Shown here piece after piece: positions 63,101 through 64,000 of a stretch of 64,000 nucleotides of DNA. Each line of letters starts with the position of its first letter. The stretch's first letter is position 1. The DNA is taken from assembly GCF_046536515.1 (NCBI RefSeq), contig NZ_JAWDMQ010000001.1, positions 1-64,000 of the forward strand. Reading direction: 5' to 3'. This DNA comes from Caldisphaera sp046536515 (GTDB lineage: Archaea > Thermoproteota > Thermoprotei_A > Sulfolobales > Acidilobaceae). A model generated the notes under the pieces. That model saw only the letters and a list, made by a program, of their open reading frames with translations, was not told where the DNA came from and did not search any database. Both the position numbers and the translations under genes were made by a program.

Positions 63101-64000
63101 GAAAAGATCCTATCGGAATCATCAAAAACATTTAGCGGACCCAAAATTTCAGTAGTTACAAAGGCCTTTGGTATGGGAATAGACATACCTAACATAAGAT
63201 GGATAATACATAGCATGCCTAGCGAAAGCGTTGAGGATTTTTATCAAGAATCGGGTAGAGCAGGAAGGGATGGAAAAGAGGCCAGAATCGTTGTCCTTTA
63301 CAATCCTAATGATATAATAAGAAGAAAGTCTCTAGCTGAAAAATCAGCTATAAGAGCAAGTGGAGTTCTTAAAGTATATAATAAAATTTTGGCATACAGG
63401 TCTTTATTAGCTGAGAAAGCAAGTAAAGTAGAAATAATACCTATACCGTTAGATGTACTAACAGATGATGAGTGGGCTGCTGTAAGGTATTTAGATGTAT
63501 TAAGAAACTCTGGAATACTAGATTATTCTTTAGTTAGAGGGCCGTTAAAAGCATATGAAGCTAATAAAAAAGATATAGAATTAATTTACGGATGGTGTGT
63601 TCCCATAGAAAAAGGCTATTGTTTAACAAAGGGAGGGCTAGAAAAAATAAACAATGAACTTAAACCTATAGATATTATGACAACCCTATGTGAAGTTACT
63701 AATAGTAAATATGAAGCATTAATTACGTTTGGCAAAGAAAGAAAAATATCAAAGGATTACTGCGAAAAATCAATAACAACTGATTACAACAAAAACTTAA
63801 TAGCATTAATAACATTATCACCTGGAGAAAAGAGACAAGCTAAATTTTTGGACCAAGAGGTATTTAATGAAGTACTTAGATTTTCAAATAGAGAAATAGA
63901 AAAAATTGAAGAAATGCAAAAAATCATAGAAGAGGCTATTGCAATAAGATCAAGAAACGGCCCTAATAGCGTAGATCCATTAATCAAAAAAAGGGTTGAT
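60197..64000 (+). CDS. Large RecQ-like helicase with N-terminal membrane segment and unknown N-domain (3' end outside window)
   Basis: An open frame runs from TTG 60197 (GGTG 6 bases upstream; ATG 60215 is an alternative) off the window end, at least 1268 residues. The first 23 residues are hydrophobic (MAASIFIALTTISIILYY), like a membrane anchor. Residues 30-670 match nothing I know. Then come RecQ-like SF2 motifs: LPTGAGKSAIF near 687, VLDEAHTLSKWGFSFRPSY near 790, ALTATAP near 826, KAFGMGIDIPNIRWIIHSMP near 991 and DFYQESGRAGRDG near 1015, followed by a winged-helix-like tail. It starts 62 bases after tfb. Role in repair or defence is unproven. Confidence 0.85.
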   Translation, partial: MQIILIMAASIFIALTTISIILYYNSKKILLQKRKIPNNILKDLYLSLIEWYVRTSKDNYSDYAQLLLANKDNINILRLSRILRNIKYCPKDSESLSLYLSKLGLYEDVIMLSSKGCSISSSALMESRNALIALGITKWEQEASKKLGKDSILSNKVDLVSIYCSKNKIHVFINDNEIEIPPKGSEWRIGDPREGLELLLSSAKPSKVIYWGDCGKSLDAYNKINAKDLYSIAFPDSETSIVSAYYHLLIPFSTTPAKAIYYISLISKKIIDSLGIEWKNMPEDVKNAEYIKDIQIPKMEENYFIVTDKPRLIYPIWKPYTLKQLPLTGNSWDYAARVSIASLRARHGEIAKATVIKRGNELDKSLPYLIIGNITENKELNSNEPYQIEPWDLDCVEKIDKIKLDCVENNEDCLFMHGLTIWEKEMINIGANIPCKKEHKFNDPRGIEINEELNIKAKEKIAETFIHQEISKKLNILGPSKTKIKVLSTSNEIRDPIKASESALKLLGNEGRKLIITPNDALAKIISNIIDGIYISDINDSNEWFINNNIGVISWEKNIMFPEISSMANDIVLMFPERIINNVNYDGKNYYDFYTYRTLEIASKYGAKTVSRALALYENKDFIDLIEPKQYVNIKKDVNYDYILEEVNSYFNKLWKSKPRPYQETSISTFFKMLKNGNPTIEIVILPTGAGKSAIFQIISKALQDSGLGGSALIVSPLKALIHDQVENAKSRGFKTLYIDSSVPISKRIDAINSTKAGYLDFLYITPERFGTDIIDDIFEKSTPSLIVLDEAHTLSKWGFSFRPSYLYMASKLQKIRNNGYPPIIALTATAPRDVINDILESLGYDHNDAEIHYISLKTEETLNIEYSGKPKVLIAPTIRDELKFDVIPVPEKGEDRVKILASNAKSLIEFANSFNEPWLGLIFAPYVESKNAWWFNAENLSKWLSDELNLDILFYHGKLNEKKRREIEKILSESSKTFSGPKISVVTKAFGMGIDIPNIRWIIHSMPSESVEDFYQESGRAGRDGKEARIVVLYNPNDIIRRKSLAEKSAIRASGVLKVYNKILAYRSLLAEKASKVEIIPIPLDVLTDDEWAAVRYLDVLRNSGILDYSLVRGPLKAYEANKKDIELIYGWCVPIEKGYCLTKGGLEKINNELKPIDIMTTLCEVTNSKYEALITFGKERKISKDYCEKSITTDYNKNLIALITLSPGEKRQAKFLDQEVFNEVLRFSNREIEKIEEMQKIIEEAIAIRSRNGPNSVDPLIKKRVD

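Noticed and set aside
1..64000. CRISPR arrays, rRNA genes, replication origin
   Set aside because: No regularly spaced repeats, no rRNA-like GC-rich block of the needed length, and no orc1/cdc6 gene with origin repeats were seen.

Overview
The window looks like a low-G+C (about 30% by eye) chromosomal segment of a thermophilic, probably acidophilic crenarchaeon. The evidence is a TFE-beta/RPC34-type factor with Fe-S cysteines, SRP19, a Gar1-TFB pair, archaeal GHMP-type shikimate kinase, split transketolase, the Ahb (siroheme) heme route, GGTG-type Shine-Dalgarno (SD) sites, TATA-box promoters, and a large secreted sedolisin, a family usually active at acid pH. An Acidilobales/Caldisphaera-like origin is my best guess from memory of gene content; it was not tested by any search.

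Layout. 1-1459: partial DUF998-like gene, then a zinc-finger TENA/PqqC-like protein with a Ta0938-like partner. 1589-4766: acyl-CoA ligase and AidB-like acyl-CoA dehydrogenase. 4920-5640: decayed trpB2. 5683-13708: one tight operon for the whole route to chorismate (split transketolase, DAHP synthase, aroB, aroE, aroC, aroK, aroA, aroD), headed by a short possible leader ORF. 13756-16030: MFS transporter and phosphodiesterase. 16113-18450: aspartokinase and aspartate-semialdehyde dehydrogenase, again behind a short leader ORF. 18452-25696: AP endonuclease, permease, amidohydrolase, a tnpB-less IS200/IS605-type remnant with omega-RNA-like folds, small membrane proteins, peptidases and a cupin. 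25700-41554: fatty/organic-acid activation and beta-oxidation island with five further AMP-forming ligases, a thiolase-like pair with two DUF35 proteins, a fused hydroxyacyl-CoA dehydrogenase/enoyl-CoA hydratase and an acyl-CoA dehydrogenase. 41876-48719: VUT-family transporter, then a coupled PNGase A-like protein and membrane-tethered sedolisin. 48888-53251: hexulose-phosphate synthase, homoserine dehydrogenase, small membrane protein, CoA-transferase pair and HIT protein. 53255-57392: tRNA-Arg(CCU) and the siroheme-to-heme genes. 57468-60134: information-processing genes. 60197-64000: start of a very large RecQ-like helicase with an N-terminal membrane segment and an unrecognised region of more than 600 residues, cut by the window end.

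How the genes fit together. Split transketolase and hexulose-phosphate synthase can interconvert sugar phosphates and supply erythrose-4-phosphate and pentoses, and the aro operon turns this into chorismate. lysC-asd plus the distant homoserine dehydrogenase give the aspartate-family branch. Sedolisin, PNGase A, peptidases and permease suggest growth on external glycoproteins and peptides. The ligases and beta-oxidation enzymes suggest use of fatty or branched acids.

Spots most worth a second look: the RecQ-like helicase; two amino-acid operons with the same TATA-SD-short ORF layout; the thiolase-like pair lacking the canonical catalytic residues; the omega-RNA-like relic; the ligase without P-loop or catalytic lysine; and the tRNA-Arg with C33 and a GC-rich leader. 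Many reading frames appear to open at a GTG that is really part of a GGTG SD site; in those cases I placed the start 5-8 bases downstream.
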